DNA of 6,022 nt, taken from contig USLV01000090.1 in NCBI GenBank assembly GCA_900555705.1, positions 1-6,022 on the forward strand, read 5' to 3'. Every line of letters starts with the position of its first letter. Position 1 is the first letter of the stretch. Source of the DNA: an uncultured Oscillospiraceae bacterium (GTDB lineage: Bacteria > Bacillota > Clostridia > Oscillospirales > Acutalibacteraceae). This document shows positions 4,472 through 6,022 of the stretch, piece after piece. The notes under the pieces were generated by a model that was not told where the DNA came from, did not search any database, and was given only the letters and a program-made list of their open reading frames with translations. The position numbers and the translations under genes are program-made.

Positions 4472-5986
4472 ATGAAAAAACCGCTCACCCTCATCATTAT
4501 GGACGGTTTCGGTATCAATCCCGACACCTACGGCAACGCTATCGACGCGGCCAAAACGCCCAATCTGACCCGCCTGTTTGCCGAAAACCCCTTCACGACT
4601 ATCGGCGCTTCCGGCCTCGATGTCGGACTGCCGGACGGCCAGATGGGCAACAGCGAAGTCGGCCACACCAATATCGGTGCCGGTCGCGTGGTTTACCAGA
4701 TGCTGGTCCGGATCTCGAAGTCGATTCAGGACGGCGATTTCTTCGAGAACAGGGTGCTGCTCGCCGCCATGGATAATTGCAAAAAGGCGGGGACAGCGCT
4801 CCATCTGATCGGCCTGCTCTCCGACGGCGGTGTGCACAGCCATATCGAGCATCTCTACGGGCTGGTTGAGATGGCGAAGCGCAGCGGCGTGGAGAAGGTC
4901 TATATCCATGCGCTGATGGACGGCCGCGATGTACCGCCGACCTCCGGTGTCGATTATATGGCCGCCTGTTGCGAAAAACTTCAGGAGATCGGCGTCGGCA
5001 AGATCGCGACCGTCATGGGCCGCTACTACGCCATGGACCGCGACTTCGCCTGGGATCGCGTGGAAAAAGCCTATGCCGCGATGGTTTACGGCGAGGGACA
5101 GAAGGCCGCCTGTCCGGTGCAGGCGATGAAGGCTTCCTATGCGGCGAATGTGACGGACGAGTTTGTTGTGCCGACCGTGATTGATCCGGAGGGCACCATC
5201 CGCGAAAACGACAGTGTTGTCTTCTTTAACTTCCGTCCCGACCGCGCGCGGCAGATCACCCGCACCTTCGTTGACCCGGCGTTCACCGGCTTCGAACGGA
5301 AAAACGGCTTTTTCCCGCTGCACTATGTCTGCATGACGCCGTATGACGCGACCATGCCGAATGTCTCGGTCGCCTTCGAGCCGCAGGTGCTCGACATGAC
5401 GATGGGCGAATATCTCAGCAAGCAGGGACTGACCCAGCTCCGTATCGCGGAGACGCAGAAATACGCCCACGTCACCTTCTTTTTCAACGGCGGCGAGGAG
5501 CGAACCTTTCCCGGTGAGGATCGCGTGCTGATCCAGTCGCCGGATGTTCCGACCTTTGACCTTCAGCCTGAGATGAGCGCCTATCCCGTCTGTGACGCGG
5601 TCGTCGACCGCATCCGTTCCGGCGAATACGACGTTATCATCCTGAATTTCGCAAACTGTGATATGGTCGGCCATACCGGCGTCTTCGAGGCGGCGGTGGC
5701 CGCGGTCGAGGCGGTGGATACCTGTGTCGGCCGCGTCGTTGAGGAGACGCTCGCCATGGGCGGCAGCGCCATCATCACAGCGGATCACGGCAACGCCGAC
5801 AAGATGCAGGAACCGGACGGCAGCCCGTTCACGGCACACACCACCTTCCCGGTTCCCTTCTGTGTCGTCGGCCATCCCTGTTCGCTCCGTGAGGGCGGCC
5901 GGCTCGCCGACATCGCGCCCACCATGCTGTCGATTCTCGACCTGCCGAAACCTGCCGAGATGGACGGCGAATCGCTGATCGTCTGA
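4472..5986 (+). CDS. gpmI: 2,3-bisphosphoglycerate-independent phosphoglycerate mutase
   Basis: Mn2+-dependent cytosolic enzyme of the alkaline phosphatase superfamily that converts 3-phosphoglycerate to 2-phosphoglycerate through a phosphoserine intermediate. The 504 residues are about the family norm of 510. The metal/phosphatase domain is split: LIIMDGFG (8-14, ligand D11) and GNSEVGHTNIGAGR (59-72, nucleophile S61) at the N-terminus, then NCDMVGHTG (395-403, D397 and H401), ADHGNAD (437-443, D438 and H439) and TAHT with H456 at the C-terminus. The inserted transferase domain carries GGVHSH (119-124, H123), DGRDVPP (150-156), MGRYYAMDRD (182-191) and FRPDRARQIT (254-263). Every metal ligand and the nucleophile are present. 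It is the third operon gene, 29 nt after tpiA. Enolase is the expected next step but is not in view. It is distinct from the cofactor-dependent GpmA type. Confidence 0.98.
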   Translation: MKKPLTLIIMDGFGINPDTYGNAIDAAKTPNLTRLFAENPFTTIGASGLDVGLPDGQMGNSEVGHTNIGAGRVVYQMLVRISKSIQDGDFFENRVLLAAMDNCKKAGTALHLIGLLSDGGVHSHIEHLYGLVEMAKRSGVEKVYIHALMDGRDVPPTSGVDYMAACCEKLQEIGVGKIATVMGRYYAMDRDFAWDRVEKAYAAMVYGEGQKAACPVQAMKASYAANVTDEFVVPTVIDPEGTIRENDSVVFFNFRPDRARQITRTFVDPAFTGFERKNGFFPLHYVCMTPYDATMPNVSVAFEPQVLDMTMGEYLSKQGLTQLRIAETQKYAHVTFFFNGGEERTFPGEDRVLIQSPDVPTFDLQPEMSAYPVCDAVVDRIRSGEYDVIILNFANCDMVGHTGVFEAAVAAVEAVDTCVGRVVEETLAMGGSAIITADHGNADKMQEPDGSPFTAHTTFPVPFCVVGHPCSLREGGRLADIAPTMLSILDLPKPAEMDGESLIV

Positions 5987-6022
5987 TTTCGCCCGTACGA
6001 TAAAAGCGACCCGGATTCCAAC
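5987..6022. other. Short sequence after gpmI, no feature seen
   Basis: These 36 bases contain no hairpin with a T-run and no start codon with a clear ribosome binding site. The operon may continue beyond the window, but the visible sequence does not decide it. Confidence 0.6.

Noticed and set aside
2365..5875. Long minus-strand open frames opposite pgk, tpiA and gpmI (about 430, 261 and 532 codons)
   Set aside because: They mirror three certain enzymes. GC-rich codon choice with few TTA, CTA and TCA triplets keeps the opposite strand open. Their translations are rich in Arg, His, Asp and Ala without domains, and no ribosome binding sites were seen.

Overview
This window looks like the start of an assembled draft or metagenomic contig from a GC-rich anaerobic Firmicute. 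A member of the Clostridia, plausibly an Oscillospiraceae-type gut bacterium, fits best, but that is inference. The evidence is a G5/3D-domain surface protein typical of monoderm Firmicutes, strong AAGGAG-type ribosome binding sites, consensus SigA-type promoters and a clustered pgk-tpiA-gpmI glycolytic operon. The coding regions are GC-rich (70% in one sampled 60-base line of pgk), while the main intergenic region is AT-rich.

Bases 1-49 are not biological. They are an Illumina Nextera P7 adapter: the end of P7, an 8-base i7 index, the read-2 adapter and the 19-base Tn5 mosaic end. Genomic DNA starts at about base 50, so the first gene is cut by the contig end. Any start codon placed inside the adapter is an artefact.

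Layout: (1) 51-446, + strand, the C-terminal third of a MATE-type multidrug/Na+ efflux transporter. (2) 447-530, a convergent intergenic region with a strong bidirectional hairpin terminator. (3) 531-1577, - strand, a membrane-anchored YabE-like cell-wall protein (two DUF348 repeats, a G5 domain and a C-terminal 3D lytic-transglycosylase-like domain), with a perfect-consensus promoter. (4) 1578-2400, a long divergent intergenic region without a convincing gene. It holds the promoter of gene 3, several dyads, a strongly AT-rich stretch, a compact GC-rich island that can fold as a hairpin abutting an H-type pseudoknot, and the pgk promoter. (5) 2401-5986, + strand, pgk, tpiA and gpmI, three consecutive lower-glycolysis enzymes with short gaps (77 and 29 nt), read as one operon. 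A 13-bp perfect hairpin lies between pgk and tpiA. (6) 5987-6022, a short tail with no visible feature.

Together pgk, tpiA and gpmI handle triose interconversion, the first substrate-level ATP-forming step and the 3PG to 2PG conversion. The gapA (and cggR) gene that often precedes pgk in Firmicutes is absent here, and pgk has its own promoter. The protein-coding content is ordinary. The non-coding interval 1600-2340 is the part worth a second look.
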